64,000 bases of DNA from Amycolatopsis xylanica (lineage in GTDB: Bacteria > Actinomycetota > Actinomycetes > Mycobacteriales > Pseudonocardiaceae): assembly GCF_900107045.1 (NCBI RefSeq), contig NZ_FNON01000004.1, positions 310,001 through 374,000 of the forward strand. The letters run 5' to 3'. Positions 50,488 through 58,772 of this stretch are shown here, piece by piece. The position numbers were made by a program, and so were the translations under genes. The first letter of the stretch is position 1, and every line of letters starts with the position of its first letter. Below the pieces are notes generated by a model, which ran no database searches, was not told the DNA's origin, and saw only the letters and a program-made list of their open reading frames with translations.

Positions 50488-50974
50488 AAAGCTGACCAGG
50501 CAAGGGATCCGCGCCCGCTGCACCAAGCTGCTGCGCGAGCTCGGGCTGCGCCGCACGTTCACCACCGAGCAGCTGATCGGCAAGCTGGCCGAGTCACGCG
50601 GGCGGCCGATCCACCTGGACCCGGTGCGCTTCCCCTCCCCCGGCCCGTGCGGGCTCTGGGTCGCGACCGATCAGGCCGACTACATCCTCTACGAGGCGGA
50701 CACCAGCAAGCCGCACCAGGAACACATCATCGTGCACGAACTCGCCCACATGGTCTGCGGGCATCACGCGCACGAGAAGACGCAGCTCTTCCCCGACGTG
50801 GCGCCGGAACTCGTCCGCGCGGTGCTCGCGCGCAAGGGGTACTCCGAGACGCACGAGCGTGAGGCGGAGCTGATGGCGTCGTTCCTGCTCGGCCGGGTCG
50901 AACCGGAGCCGGACCGGCCGGAGCCGTCCCGCGCGGTCGCCGCGCTCGACCGGATCCTGCGGCCGCCGACGTGA
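50480..50974 (+). CDS. ImmA/IrrE-family metallopeptidase
   Basis: ATG at 50480 overlaps the XRE stop; 164 residues. Zinc motif HELAH at residues 86-90, followed by CGHH and a downstream Glu-rich segment EAELMASFLLG containing the third ligand. ImmA of ICEBs1 and IrrE (PprI) of Deinococcus cleave XRE-type repressors; by analogy this one may inactivate the regulator encoded just upstream. Cytoplasmic. Followed by a GTGA overlap with the membrane protein gene. Confidence 0.88.
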   Translation: MTEKLTRQGIRARCTKLLRELGLRRTFTTEQLIGKLAESRGRPIHLDPVRFPSPGPCGLWVATDQADYILYEADTSKPHQEHIIVHELAHMVCGHHAHEKTQLFPDVAPELVRAVLARKGYSETHEREAELMASFLLGRVEPEPDRPEPSRAVAALDRILRPPT

Positions 50975-52083
50975 TCATCGGCGTCCTCTTCCCGTTCGCC
51001 GCGGTGTTCTCCGCGATCGGGCTGCTCTACAAGCTCGGGCATCTGCGACGTAATCCGCGTGATCCCGCGCTCATCGCGTTGTGCCTGGTGTTCGCCGCGA
51101 CCACGATCGGCTTCACGGTCAGCACGCCGTCGGTCGCGAAGGTGATCGCCACCGCCATCGGGTTCACCGGCGGCACCTTCGTCGTCGGCACCAGCCTGGT
51201 GCTACTGCTGGTCACCAGCGAACAGATCCTGCTCACCTACTGGACCACCGACGGCCGCGACGCCAAGCGCAAGGTGTGGACGCACCTGATCACCGGCGGT
51301 TCGGTCGTGCTCGGCCTGATCCTGCTGTTCGTCCTCGCCAAGCGCGCGACCGGCGGGCTGCCGCCGGTGTTCCTCGATTCGCCGTACTTCGACGTCTACG
51401 TGCTCGGCTACGTGATCGCGTACGTGATCGCGGAGATCCGGATCGCCCGGCTGTGTCACCGGCACGCGAAGAACGCGGAGCGCCGTTCGCTGCGGATCGG
51501 GCTGTTCACGGTCGCGGTCGGCGCCGTGCTCACCTTGGGCAACGGCCTGAGCAGGGCAGGTGACGTGCTCGCCGTGCACATCGGGCTGGACATGTCCGTC
51601 GCCGACCAGCTCGGCGGGTTGTTCGGCGGAATCGGGGCGATGCTCAAGCTGACCGGCTGGCTGATCCCGGGCATCGCGCCGTCGGCGGGCTGGCTCGCGA
51701 GTTACCGCGATCATCTGCGCCTGCGTCCGCTCTGGCTGGCGCTCGTCGAGGCGTATCCGCACATCGCGCTGGACGGACCGAAACCGCTGGCCGCCGACCT
51801 GCTTTCGGTCAGGGACATGAAGTTCAAGACCTATCGGCGGGTGATCGAGATCCGCGACGGGATCTTGGCGCTGCGGCCGTACCTGGACGGCCGCGACGAC
51901 CTGGACGCGCGCGGCGAAGCGGCGCGGATCAAGGCCGCGCTCGCCAGCAGGCAGGCGCCCGGCCACAGCGAAGAGTCGCCGGACCGGGTCGGCGGCTCGG
52001 ACATCGCGAGCGACCGGCGCTGGCTCGTCCAGGTCGCGAAAGCCTTCGACAGCAAGCTTCCCGCACTGGAGGTGCAGCGTTGA
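50971..52083 (+). CDS. MAB_1171c-family putative membrane transporter
   Basis: GTG at 50971 overlaps the peptidase stop; 370 residues. Residues 1-235 contain seven or so membrane helices (for example LLFVLAKRATGG after a helix, YVLGYVIAYVIAEIRIARL), and the C-terminal 135 residues are cytoplasmic, with DHLRLRPLWLALVEAYPHIAL, the family signature. Members are found in Mycobacterium, Streptomyces and Amycolatopsis, usually beside XRE/ImmA genes. Function unknown; possibly a sensor or transporter. Its stop overlaps the next start (TTGA). Confidence 0.8.
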   Translation: MIIGVLFPFAAVFSAIGLLYKLGHLRRNPRDPALIALCLVFAATTIGFTVSTPSVAKVIATAIGFTGGTFVVGTSLVLLLVTSEQILLTYWTTDGRDAKRKVWTHLITGGSVVLGLILLFVLAKRATGGLPPVFLDSPYFDVYVLGYVIAYVIAEIRIARLCHRHAKNAERRSLRIGLFTVAVGAVLTLGNGLSRAGDVLAVHIGLDMSVADQLGGLFGGIGAMLKLTGWLIPGIAPSAGWLASYRDHLRLRPLWLALVEAYPHIALDGPKPLAADLLSVRDMKFKTYRRVIEIRDGILALRPYLDGRDDLDARGEAARIKAALASRQAPGHSEESPDRVGGSDIASDRRWLVQVAKAFDSKLPALEVQR

Positions 52084-53327
52084 CGTCGGTGATCCACACC
52101 GCGCCGGTCGTACTGCCGATCAGCACCGAGCCGGTCGCCGACGGCGCGGTGCTCGTTCAGGACGGCGTGATCGCCGAGGTCGGACCGGCCGCCGCACTCA
52201 CCGCGCGGTATCCCGGTACGCCGGTGCGCGCGTGGCGCGGCACGCTGCTCCCGGGGCTCGTCAACGCCCACACTCACTTGCAGTACACCGATTTCGAGGA
52301 CCTGGCGGCGGAACCGGTCACGTCGTTCGTGTCGTGGATCAAGAAGATGGGGCCGCGGCGGCAGCGGTTCACCGACCAGATGTGGGCCGACAGCGCCAAG
52401 CGCGGCGCCGATCTGCTGCTGGGCAGCGGCACCACGGCCTGCGCGGACATCGTCACCGACGCCTGCGTGCTCGAACCGGTCGCCGAGTCCGGCCTGACCG
52501 GCGTCTCGTACCTCGAAGTCGTGCTGGCCGACGACAAGCAGTGGGCCGCCGCGAGCCGCGCCCAGCTGCTCGAGGTGCTGGACCGGCCGAGCGGCCGGGT
52601 GCTCGGGATCTCGCCGCACGCCCTGTACACCGTCGGCACGGCGGTGTTCCGCGAGCTGGTCGCCCTCGCGCACGCCCGTGACCTGCGGCTGCATCCGCAC
52701 CTGTCGGAGTCGGAGGACGAGGTCGTCTTCGTCCGCGACGGCACCGGGCCGCTGGCGGCGCTCGCGCAGTTGTTCGGCCGCGCCTACGAATTGGTCGGCA
52801 TGGGCAGCGCGCTGTCGCCCGCCGCGCAGCTCGCGGAAGTCGGCGGGCTCGGGCCGTCGACCCATGTGGCGCACGGGGTGCACTGCGACGCCGCGGACCG
52901 CGCCTTGTTCCGCGCGCACGGCGTGCACGTGGCCTTGTGCGTGCGGTCGAACGCCGTGCTCGGCGTCGGCGCGCCGCCGGTCGCGGACTACCTGGCCGAC
53001 GCGGTGCCCGTCGCGATCGGCACCGACTCGCTCGCGTCCAGCCCGTCGCTCGATCTGCTCGACGAGGCACGCGCGGTCCGGGAATTGGCTTCCCAGCAGG
53101 GATATCGCCATCCGGATCTCGCTCAGCGCGTGGTCGAGGCGGCGACCAGGGGCGGCGCGCTCGCGATGGGCGGCACCGACTTCGGTGTGCTGACGCCCGG
53201 CGCCCGCGCCGACTTCGCCGTGTTCGACACCGCGAACGGACCCGACCCCTATCGCGCGCTGCTCGATTCGGGGAGCTGGACCCATACCATAATCGCGGGC
53301 GAAATAGTTCGGGGAATCTCACGCTGA
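52080..53327 (+). CDS. amidohydrolase-superfamily deaminase/hydrolase
   Basis: TTG at 52080 with SD GGAGG gives 415 residues. Metal-site motifs of the ATZ/TRZ/SAH-deaminase branch: H-x-H as His64-Thr-His66 (LVNAHTHLQY), HPHLSESEDEV (His, Glu), AHGVHC (His) and GTDSLASSPSLDLLDE (Asp). These enzymes deaminate or dechlorinate N-heterocycles or nucleoside analogues. The substrate cannot be read out. It closes the XRE/ImmA/membrane operon; the consistent overlaps suggest that all four act in one process. Confidence 0.86.
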   Translation: MTSVIHTAPVVLPISTEPVADGAVLVQDGVIAEVGPAAALTARYPGTPVRAWRGTLLPGLVNAHTHLQYTDFEDLAAEPVTSFVSWIKKMGPRRQRFTDQMWADSAKRGADLLLGSGTTACADIVTDACVLEPVAESGLTGVSYLEVVLADDKQWAAASRAQLLEVLDRPSGRVLGISPHALYTVGTAVFRELVALAHARDLRLHPHLSESEDEVVFVRDGTGPLAALAQLFGRAYELVGMGSALSPAAQLAEVGGLGPSTHVAHGVHCDAADRALFRAHGVHVALCVRSNAVLGVGAPPVADYLADAVPVAIGTDSLASSPSLDLLDEARAVRELASQQGYRHPDLAQRVVEAATRGGALAMGGTDFGVLTPGARADFAVFDTANGPDPYRALLDSGSWTHTIIAGEIVRGISR

Positions 53328-53415
53328 TTCGCCCCGGGTTCGGAGAATTCCCCTCCGACCCCCTGTCCGGTTTGTCGCTACCTTGGAATGGTCGACGAAC
53401 CAAGGGGGTTCTCTC

Positions 53416-54594
53416 ATGCGGAAATCGATCGTGGCCGTGCTGGCCGCCGCACTGCTCACCGGGGTGGCGGTACCGGCGACAGCGGCGCCGGACAGAGCCG
53501 AACTGCGGCAGGCGATGGCCGAAGTCGTCGCCGCCGGTGGCGCGGGGATTCAGGTGCGGGTGCACGACGGCCAGGGCGACTGGGTGGGGACAGCGGGCAA
53601 ACGCGAACTCGGCGGCCGTGACGGCGTGCCCGCCAACGGCCGGTACCGGGTCGGAAGCATCACCAAGACCTTCGTCTCCACGGTGATCCTACAGCTCGTG
53701 GGCGAGGGCAAGATCAAACTCGACGATCCGGCCGATCGGTATCTGCCGAAGTTCAGGCTCGACAAGCGGATCACCGTACGAATGTTGTTGCAGCACACCA
53801 GCGGCCTGTTCAATTACACCGGCGAGGTCGGCCCGGACGGCACGAGTGAGCCGGGAATCCCGTTGGAGGGCCAGGAATTCGTGGACAAGCGCTTCCACAC
53901 CTATCGGATGGAAGACCTGGTCGGGGTGTCGCTGTCGAAGCCTGCCCGGTTCGCCCCTGGCACGAAGTGGTCGTATTCCAACACGAACTACGTGCTGGCG
54001 GGCCTGCTGATCGAGAAGGTGACCGGCACCGAGTGGGCCGAGCAGGTTGAGCGCCGCGTGCTGCGTCCGCTCGGGCTCAGGGAAACCTGGCTCCCCGGCA
54101 CCCACTCGAACGTTCCCGGGCCGCACGCCCACGGCTACTACGTTTATCGCGCCGACGGAGCGCCTCGCGTCGTCGACATCACGCGGCTGAACCCATCCTG
54201 GGGCACTTCGGCCGGTGAGATCATCTCCACCACCGCAGACCTGGACAGGTTCATCAGCGCACTGTTCGGTGGCAAGCTGCTGGCGCCGCCGCTGCTCGCC
54301 GAGATGTTCAAGACCAGGCCGATCGACGACCGCCAGGCGTACGGGCTCGGCCTGCAGCAGACGAAAACCGGGTGCGGCACCACGATCTCCGGGCACACCG
54401 GCGGGATCCATGGCTACCTGTCGTACCTGTTCGCCACGGCCGACGGCACCAAGCGGTTCGAGTTCTCGCTGACCACCGGCACGACGGACCTGACGGATCC
54501 GGCACAGGCACAAAAGCTCGCGGAAGCGCTGGCGAAGGTCGCCAACGTGGCAGCTTGCGGCCAGGCAGGGGCGTTGCGGGCGAGCCGGCTCTGA
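53416..54594 (+). CDS. secreted serine hydrolase (class C beta-lactamase fold)
   Basis: ATG at 53416 gives 392 residues. Signal peptide 1-24 (MRKSIVAVLAAALL, cut near ATAA). Penicillin-binding/beta-lactamase motifs: Ser81-x-x-Lys84 in VGSITKTF, YSN in KWSYSNTNYVLAG, and HTG in SGHTGGIHGYLS. It resembles D-alanyl-D-alanine carboxypeptidase (Streptomyces R61 type) and esterases of family VIII. Acts outside the cell, on wall peptides or esters. Followed by a repeat-rich gap. Confidence 0.88.
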   Translation: MRKSIVAVLAAALLTGVAVPATAAPDRAELRQAMAEVVAAGGAGIQVRVHDGQGDWVGTAGKRELGGRDGVPANGRYRVGSITKTFVSTVILQLVGEGKIKLDDPADRYLPKFRLDKRITVRMLLQHTSGLFNYTGEVGPDGTSEPGIPLEGQEFVDKRFHTYRMEDLVGVSLSKPARFAPGTKWSYSNTNYVLAGLLIEKVTGTEWAEQVERRVLRPLGLRETWLPGTHSNVPGPHAHGYYVYRADGAPRVVDITRLNPSWGTSAGEIISTTADLDRFISALFGGKLLAPPLLAEMFKTRPIDDRQAYGLGLQQTKTGCGTTISGHTGGIHGYLSYLFATADGTKRFEFSLTTGTTDLTDPAQAQKLAEALAKVANVAACGQAGALRASRL

Positions 54595-54962
54595 GGAGTC
54601 GTGAGTTTCCGGCCGGTTAGAGCGAACCGGTATTCGACGACCTGCCCGTGACGTGGCCTTGGCTGGCGTGCACGGGCGGGGCTTGTGTCACGCTCAGCGG
54701 AACGACAGTGACTTATGTGTGGTGGTGTGTGGGAAATGTGGCGTTCAACGCTCCGTTTCCCACACGCCGGGCGGCGGGCTGGGTGACACGGGCGGCCCTT
54801 GTCACCCAGAGCGTTGCAAGGGCGGCCCTTGTCACGTGCCCAGGGTGGATGAGTCCGAGCGAGTGGAAGAATTTCTGCATCTAACGGAGCAAACCTTCCA
54901 CTCGTGCCGAGACTCGGGCGGTAGGTAGCCAGGTACCGGTCCGTTAGAACCGGCCGGAACAC
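54595..54962. repeat. repeat-rich gap with degenerate GTGAGTG elements and hairpins
   Basis: A 368-bp gap between convergent genes. It is bounded by degenerate copies of the palindromic family (54598-54643 and 54937-54969; the latter contains the thioredoxin stop). Inside are a hairpin GTGTGGGAAA/TTTCCCACAC (54727-54765), an inverted repeat CTGGGTGACA/TGTCACCCAG (54779-54809) and the direct repeat GGGCGGCCCTTGTCAC at 54790 and 54820. No gene is supported. Confidence 0.75.
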
Positions 54963-55277
54963 TCACGACAGCGCGTCGTCCAGTTCGGCGAGGAGCTTGG
55001 CCTTGGGGCGGGCGCCGACGATCGTCCGCACGGGGACGCCGTCGCGGAAGAGGATCAGCGTCGGCAGTGACATGACCTGGTAGTTCCTGGCCTGCAACGG
55101 GTTCTCGTCGGTGTTGAGCTTGCGGACGGCGAGGTCCGGCCGTTCGCTCGCGATCTCCTTGAGCACGGGCGCGATCATGTGGCACGGCGGGCACCACTGC
55201 GCCCAGAAGTCCACTAGCACCGGCTTGCCGCTTTCGAGGACTTCGCTGGTGAACGTGTCGTCGGTGGTTTCCATCAT
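54963..55277 (-). CDS. thioredoxin with WCPPC active site
   Basis: 104 residues of the thioredoxin fold with the redox motif WCPPC (residues 28-32) instead of the usual WCGPC, and the cis-Pro segment VMSLPTLILFRDG. CPPC raises or lowers reduction potential relative to CGPC; the consequence here is not known. The ATG overlaps the MerR stop (ATGA), so thioredoxin is co-transcribed with its probable regulator. A second in-frame ATG follows at 55274. Confidence 0.9.
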   Translation of the reverse strand: MMETTDDTFTSEVLESGKPVLVDFWAQWCPPCHMIAPVLKEIASERPDLAVRKLNTDENPLQARNYQVMSLPTLILFRDGVPVRTIVGARPKAKLLAELDDALS

Positions 55278-55654
55278 TCCTCGACTCCGCAGGGTCCCGG
55301 TTGCCTGGCCAGCGCGCCGGCCAGTTTGGTGAGCAGTCCTTCGCGCACGGCGTTGAGCCGGTCGAGACAGGCGTCGACCTCGGCGAGCTTGCGCTGGTAG
55401 ACCTCGACCGACGCGGGGCAGGCGTCACCGGCGTCGTGGCCGGTGCGCAGGCAGTCCACGAACGGGCGCGTGTCGTCGAGGCTGAGCCCCGCGGCCTGCA
55501 GCGTGAGGATCTCGCGGACGAGCCGGAACTCGTCCTCGCCGTAGTCGCGGTAGCCGTTCGCCGTGCGCGGTGCGGTCAGGAGGCCTTGTGCCTCATAGAA
55601 CCGCAGCGCGCGGGTGGTGGTCCCGGCGCGCCGGGCGAGTTCACCGATTCGCAT
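55274..55654 (-). CDS. MerR-family regulator
   Basis: ATG at 55654 gives 126 residues. N-terminal winged helix MRIGELARRAGTTTRALRFYE and YRDYGEDEFRLVREI, dimerisation helix, and a C-terminal tail with two Cys pairs (RTGHDAGDACPASV and PGPCGVEE), compatible with metal or redox sensing (SoxR/CueR-like pattern not matched exactly). It controls the downstream thioredoxin, presumably through the palindrome at 55668-55697. Confidence 0.88.
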   Translation of the reverse strand: MRIGELARRAGTTTRALRFYEAQGLLTAPRTANGYRDYGEDEFRLVREILTLQAAGLSLDDTRPFVDCLRTGHDAGDACPASVEVYQRKLAEVDACLDRLNAVREGLLTKLAGALARQPGPCGVEE

Positions 55655-55667
55655 ACCGGCGACGGTA

Positions 55668-55697
55668 AACCTTGACGCTGACGTCAACGCAAAGGTT
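55668..55697. promoter_or_regulatory. MerR operator/promoter palindrome
   Basis: Outer arms AACCTT and AAGGTT enclose TTGACG-CTGA-CGTCAA. The element lies 14 bp upstream of the MerR start and reaches 2 bp into the 3' end of the cold-shock gene, the expected place for a MerR site between -35 and -10. Confidence 0.65.
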
Positions 55698-55923
55698 ACG
55701 GTTTTCCCAGCCTGCGGACGGTGGTGGCGCGGAACCGGAAGCTGTCCTGCTGTGCCGCTTCGTACTCGAACTCGACGCGGTCGCCCTCCTCGAGCGACCG
55801 GAAACCGTCCATTTCGATCACGCTGAAATGCACCCAGGCGTCCGCGCCGCCGGGCAGCTCGGGTGAGGCGATCGCGCCCCACCCCTTCTCCGCCTTGAAG
55901 AACTTGACCGTGCCCTGTGCCAT
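55696..55923 (-). CDS. cold-shock-domain protein, extended
   Basis: 75 residues, ATG at 55923. The CSD RNP1-like pattern KGWGAI (normally KGFGFI) and DAWVHFS are recognisable, with the N terminus MAQGTVKFFKAEKGW. Trp replaces Phe at two positions and the C terminus FRATTVRRLGKP is basic. It belongs to the cold-shock group of actinobacteria with altered RNP1 (SCO-type). It starts 3 bp after the LLM enzyme stop, so the two are co-transcribed. Confidence 0.82.
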   Translation of the reverse strand: MAQGTVKFFKAEKGWGAIASPELPGGADAWVHFSVIEMDGFRSLEEGDRVEFEYEAAQQDSFRFRATTVRRLGKP

Positions 55924-55926
55924 GGC

Positions 55927-56739
55927 TCAGTTCCCCGGCCCGTCACGCACGACGCCGCGCACGGTGTCCAGCGAAACGCCGTACGGCGAGAACTGGGTCA
56001 GCCACCAGGTCGCGCCCGCCTTCGCGTACAGCGCCAGATCGGCGCCGGGCGCCACGTCGACGGCCAGGTCGAACGGCGTGTCCGAGTTCCGCAGCCCCGC
56101 GATGGTCTCGGCGATTTCGGCCACCTGATCGGGATGATCGAGGTTGACCGGGAAGAACCCGTCATACCGGGCGGCCCGGCGCATCGGCTTGGCGTTCCCG
56201 GGGAAGCCCGCTGCCCACACCGGCACCCCCGGCCGCTGCACGGGCGTCGGCAGGAACTTCATGCCGTCGACGACGTAGTGCTCGCCGTGGTGGCGCACCG
56301 GCTTGCCGGACCAGGCGGCGGTGAGGATCTCCAGCGACTCGTCGAGCATCGCACCCCGCGTGCGCGGATCGAGTTCCTCGCCGGTCTTGGAGAACTCCTC
56401 GCCGAATCGGTCCTCACCGATCCCGACGCCCAGGGTGAGCCTGCCACCGCTGAGCTGGTCCAGCGTCGCGGTCTCCCTGGCGACCTTGGTGGGCCGACGC
56501 CGCGTCAGTGGGGTCACCATCGGGCCGATCCGGACGGTCTCGGTGGCCGACGCGATCGCGGCGAGCGCGATCCACGGGTCGGCCACCTGCCGCACCGGCG
56601 CATGCCAGCGCACGTGGTCCCACACGAAGACCCCGTCCCAGCCCGCCTCTTCCGCCTCCGCGGCCAGCCGGGCTATCTGGATCGGGTCGGCGAGTTCGTC
56701 GAAGATGGGCAGCCAGAGTCCTGAACGCAGTGCGGTCAT
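55927..56739 (-). CDS. LLM-class F420/FMN-dependent oxidoreductase
   Basis: ATG at 56739 gives 270 residues; upstream frame is antisense. Luciferase-like monooxygenase features: GLWLPIFDELADPIQIARLAAEAEEAGWDG, FVWDHVRWH, TLDQLSGGRLTLGVGIG and FLPTPVQRPGVPVWAAG. In actinomycetes many such proteins use F420. It is a soluble enzyme; substrate unknown. Divergent from the broken HAD gene with an 18-bp gap and followed by the cold-shock gene. Confidence 0.88.
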   Translation of the reverse strand: MTALRSGLWLPIFDELADPIQIARLAAEAEEAGWDGVFVWDHVRWHAPVRQVADPWIALAAIASATETVRIGPMVTPLTRRRPTKVARETATLDQLSGGRLTLGVGIGEDRFGEEFSKTGEELDPRTRGAMLDESLEILTAAWSGKPVRHHGEHYVVDGMKFLPTPVQRPGVPVWAAGFPGNAKPMRRAARYDGFFPVNLDHPDQVAEIAETIAGLRNSDTPFDLAVDVAPGADLALYAKAGATWWLTQFSPYGVSLDTVRGVVRDGPGN

Positions 56740-56756
56740 GATCTGTATTGTGCGGT

Positions 56757-56995
56757 GTGACCGGTTCTCTTGCGGTGCTCTTTTTGGACGTCGCGCCGGG
56801 CTGCACTGGAAGACCCGCGGGCTCGTCGAGTGGGCGGCGGGGCGGCCGTTCGCCTGGGTCGATGACGAACTCACCGCCACCGACCAGGCCTGGGTGGCCG
56901 AACACCACGCCGGCCGGGCCCTGCTGCATCGCGTCGATCACCGGCTCGGGCTGACCGACGCCGACTACACCGCACTCGCCGAGTGGTTGGGCTAA
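56757..56995 (+). pseudogene. HAD-domain protein gene with internal deletion
   Basis: GTG at 56757 begins TGSLAVLFLDV, the start of the family's first HAD motif (LDVDGVLNP expected), then the frame breaks. From about 56798, in another frame, the sequence reads LHWKTRGLVEWAAGRPFAWVDDE and ends GLTDADYTALAEWLG at 56995, the C-terminal third of actinomycete HAD-domain proteins of about 170 residues. Roughly 80-100 codons are missing between the halves and the join is out of frame, so the gene is inactive. Confidence 0.7.
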
Positions 56996-57696
56996 ACGAG
57001 CACCGTGCCGCCGTCGACCGTGACCACGGTGCCGGTGGCGAACGCCTGCGTCATGCAGAACAGGAACGCCTCGGCGACGTCCTCGACCTCGCCGACCCGG
57101 CCGGCCGGTAGCTGCGCGGCCGTGGCGCGGTAGAGCTGCTCGCGGTCGTCGTCGGACAACCGCGACCAGAGCGGCGAGCGCACCACGCCCGGCGACACGG
57201 CGTTGACCCGCACCGGCGCGAGTTCGACGGCGAGCGCCTTGGTCAGCGACTCCATGGCGCCGCAGATGCTCGCCGCGACCGCCCAGCCGGGCCCCGGCCG
57301 GTCCTTCGCGACGCCCGTGGTCAGGGTGATCGACTCGCGCACGCGTGCGGACCGCACCGCCGAGAGCACGCCGAAGTAGCGGATCGAGAAGAAGTCCCTG
57401 GCCGCGTCGAGGTCGAGACTCGCCATCGGCATCAGTTCGAGCGGCTCACCCGCCGTGTAGACGAGGTGGTCGATCTCGCCCAGGTCTTCGAACAGGGCAC
57501 GCACCGACGCAGGGTCGCCCAGGTCGGTCACCCGGCCGGTGGCCCCGGGGAGCGCCGCCAGTGCCTTGTCGACGCTGGACTGCCTGCTCGACACGACCGT
57601 CACCTCGGCGCCGCGCCCGGCGGCGGCGATCGCGGTCGCCAGGCCGATGCCGGAGGTGCCGCCCAGCACGATCACTCGCTGGCCTCGTAGTTCCAT
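56992..57696 (-). CDS. SDR-family oxidoreductase lacking Tyr-x-x-x-Lys
   Basis: 234 residues. NAD(P) motif VLGGTSGIGLATAIAAAGRG and a Rossmann pattern with HLVYTAGEPL. At the catalytic position the sequence is AASICGAMESLTKALAVEL, so the usual Tyr and Lys are Ile/Met. This variant is known in a conserved actinobacterial and proteobacterial SDR group. The C-terminal segment is normal (VSPGVVRSPLW; TVDGGTVLV). Divergent from a LysR gene with an ideal LysR box between them. Confidence 0.85.
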   Translation of the reverse strand: MELRGQRVIVLGGTSGIGLATAIAAAGRGAEVTVVSSRQSSVDKALAALPGATGRVTDLGDPASVRALFEDLGEIDHLVYTAGEPLELMPMASLDLDAARDFFSIRYFGVLSAVRSARVRESITLTTGVAKDRPGPGWAVAASICGAMESLTKALAVELAPVRVNAVSPGVVRSPLWSRLSDDDREQLYRATAAQLPAGRVGEVEDVAEAFLFCMTQAFATGTVVTVDGGTVLV

Positions 57697-57774
57697 CGTG
57701 GTTTCCCTTCACTCGTCTGCTTCCACGATGGGCTGGCAACCCGGCTTCCCGCCAACACTCTTTCCGTCGGCTGT

Positions 57775-57791
57775 AATACCCTGAAGGTATT
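57775..57791. promoter_or_regulatory. LysR box (AATACC-N5-GGTATT)
   Basis: A perfect interrupted palindrome with the T-N11-A form, 21 bp upstream of the LysR start and 79 bp from the SDR start in the divergent gap. It is the expected recognition site for the LysR protein. Confidence 0.8.
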
Positions 57792-57811
57792 TCGCAGGCA
57801 AGGAGGCGCTG

Positions 57812-58675
57812 GTGGACGTGGATCTGCGGAAGCTGCGCTACTTCGTCGCAGTGGCCGAGCAGCTGCATTTCGGGCGGGCGGCGCAGGCCTTGCACATCGC
57901 GCAGCCCGTGCTCTCGCGGCAGATCAAGGCTCTCGAAGACGAACTGCGGGTCCAGCTCTTCGTGCGGGACAAACGATCGACCGAGCTGACCGCCGCGGGC
58001 CACCAGCTTCTCGCCGACGCCCGGCCCCTGCTGGCCAACGCCGACGCGTTGCGCCGCAGAGTCGGGCGTGCCGCGCGTGGTACGGACACGTTCACCGTCG
58101 CGTTCATGCCGGGCCTGATCGTCACGCCCGCCGTGCGCGCGCTCGTGTCGCGTCATCCGGAGCTGAACGTAGAGGTGCTCCGGACGAGTTTCGACGACCA
58201 GACGGCCGTCCTGCACGACGGCCGGGCCGATGTCGGCTATGTGCGGCTGCCCCTCGACCCGCGCGGACTGCGCGTCCAGCCGCTGATGACCGAGCCCCGC
58301 GTGGCCGTGTTCCCCGCGGACCACCGGCTGGCGGGCAAGGAAACCCTCGAACTGGCCGACCTCGCCGGGGAACACCTGCTGCAAGACCCCGCCTCGGTGC
58401 CAGAGTGGCAGGAGGTCGCCGAGGAAATGCGGTCCGGCACCCGAAAGCGCGAACCGGTGCTCACGATCGTCGAAGAGAAGCTGGAACGGGTCGCCGCGGG
58501 CCGCGGGATCGTGATCTTTCCCTTGTCCACGGCGACGTTCTACACCCGGCCCGACGTCGTGCACGTGCCCGTTTCCGACCTCGCGCCCACCCAGGTGTGC
58601 CTCGCTTGGGACAACGCGCGGCGCAGTCCACTGATCGCCGAATTCGCCGCCATCGCGGGGTCGGCGACCCCATGA
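57812..58675 (+). CDS. LysR-family regulator
   Basis: GTG at 57812 gives 287 residues. Helix-turn-helix LRYFVAVAEQLHFGRAAQALHI and SRQIKALEDELRVQLFVR; co-inducer domain 90-280. Divergent from the SDR gene with a LysR box between, so it probably activates that gene and limits its own. Inducer unknown; the N terminus is unusually close to the BenM/CatM type. Confidence 0.88.
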   Translation: MDVDLRKLRYFVAVAEQLHFGRAAQALHIAQPVLSRQIKALEDELRVQLFVRDKRSTELTAAGHQLLADARPLLANADALRRRVGRAARGTDTFTVAFMPGLIVTPAVRALVSRHPELNVEVLRTSFDDQTAVLHDGRADVGYVRLPLDPRGLRVQPLMTEPRVAVFPADHRLAGKETLELADLAGEHLLQDPASVPEWQEVAEEMRSGTRKREPVLTIVEEKLERVAAGRGIVIFPLSTATFYTRPDVVHVPVSDLAPTQVCLAWDNARRSPLIAEFAAIAGSATP

Positions 58676-58772
58676 ACCAGAAGTGACCCACGTCACAGCC
58701 AGCGATGTCGAGACGCCGCTCGCGGCGTCGTCCCTGGGGTGTCCGTCACCGAGCCTCCCGAGGAGAAACATC

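Noticed and set aside
50065..53327. Integrative element like ICEBs1 because of XRE plus ImmA
   Set aside because: No integrase, excisionase, relaxase or att-like repeats are seen nearby; the partners are a membrane protein and a metabolic enzyme.
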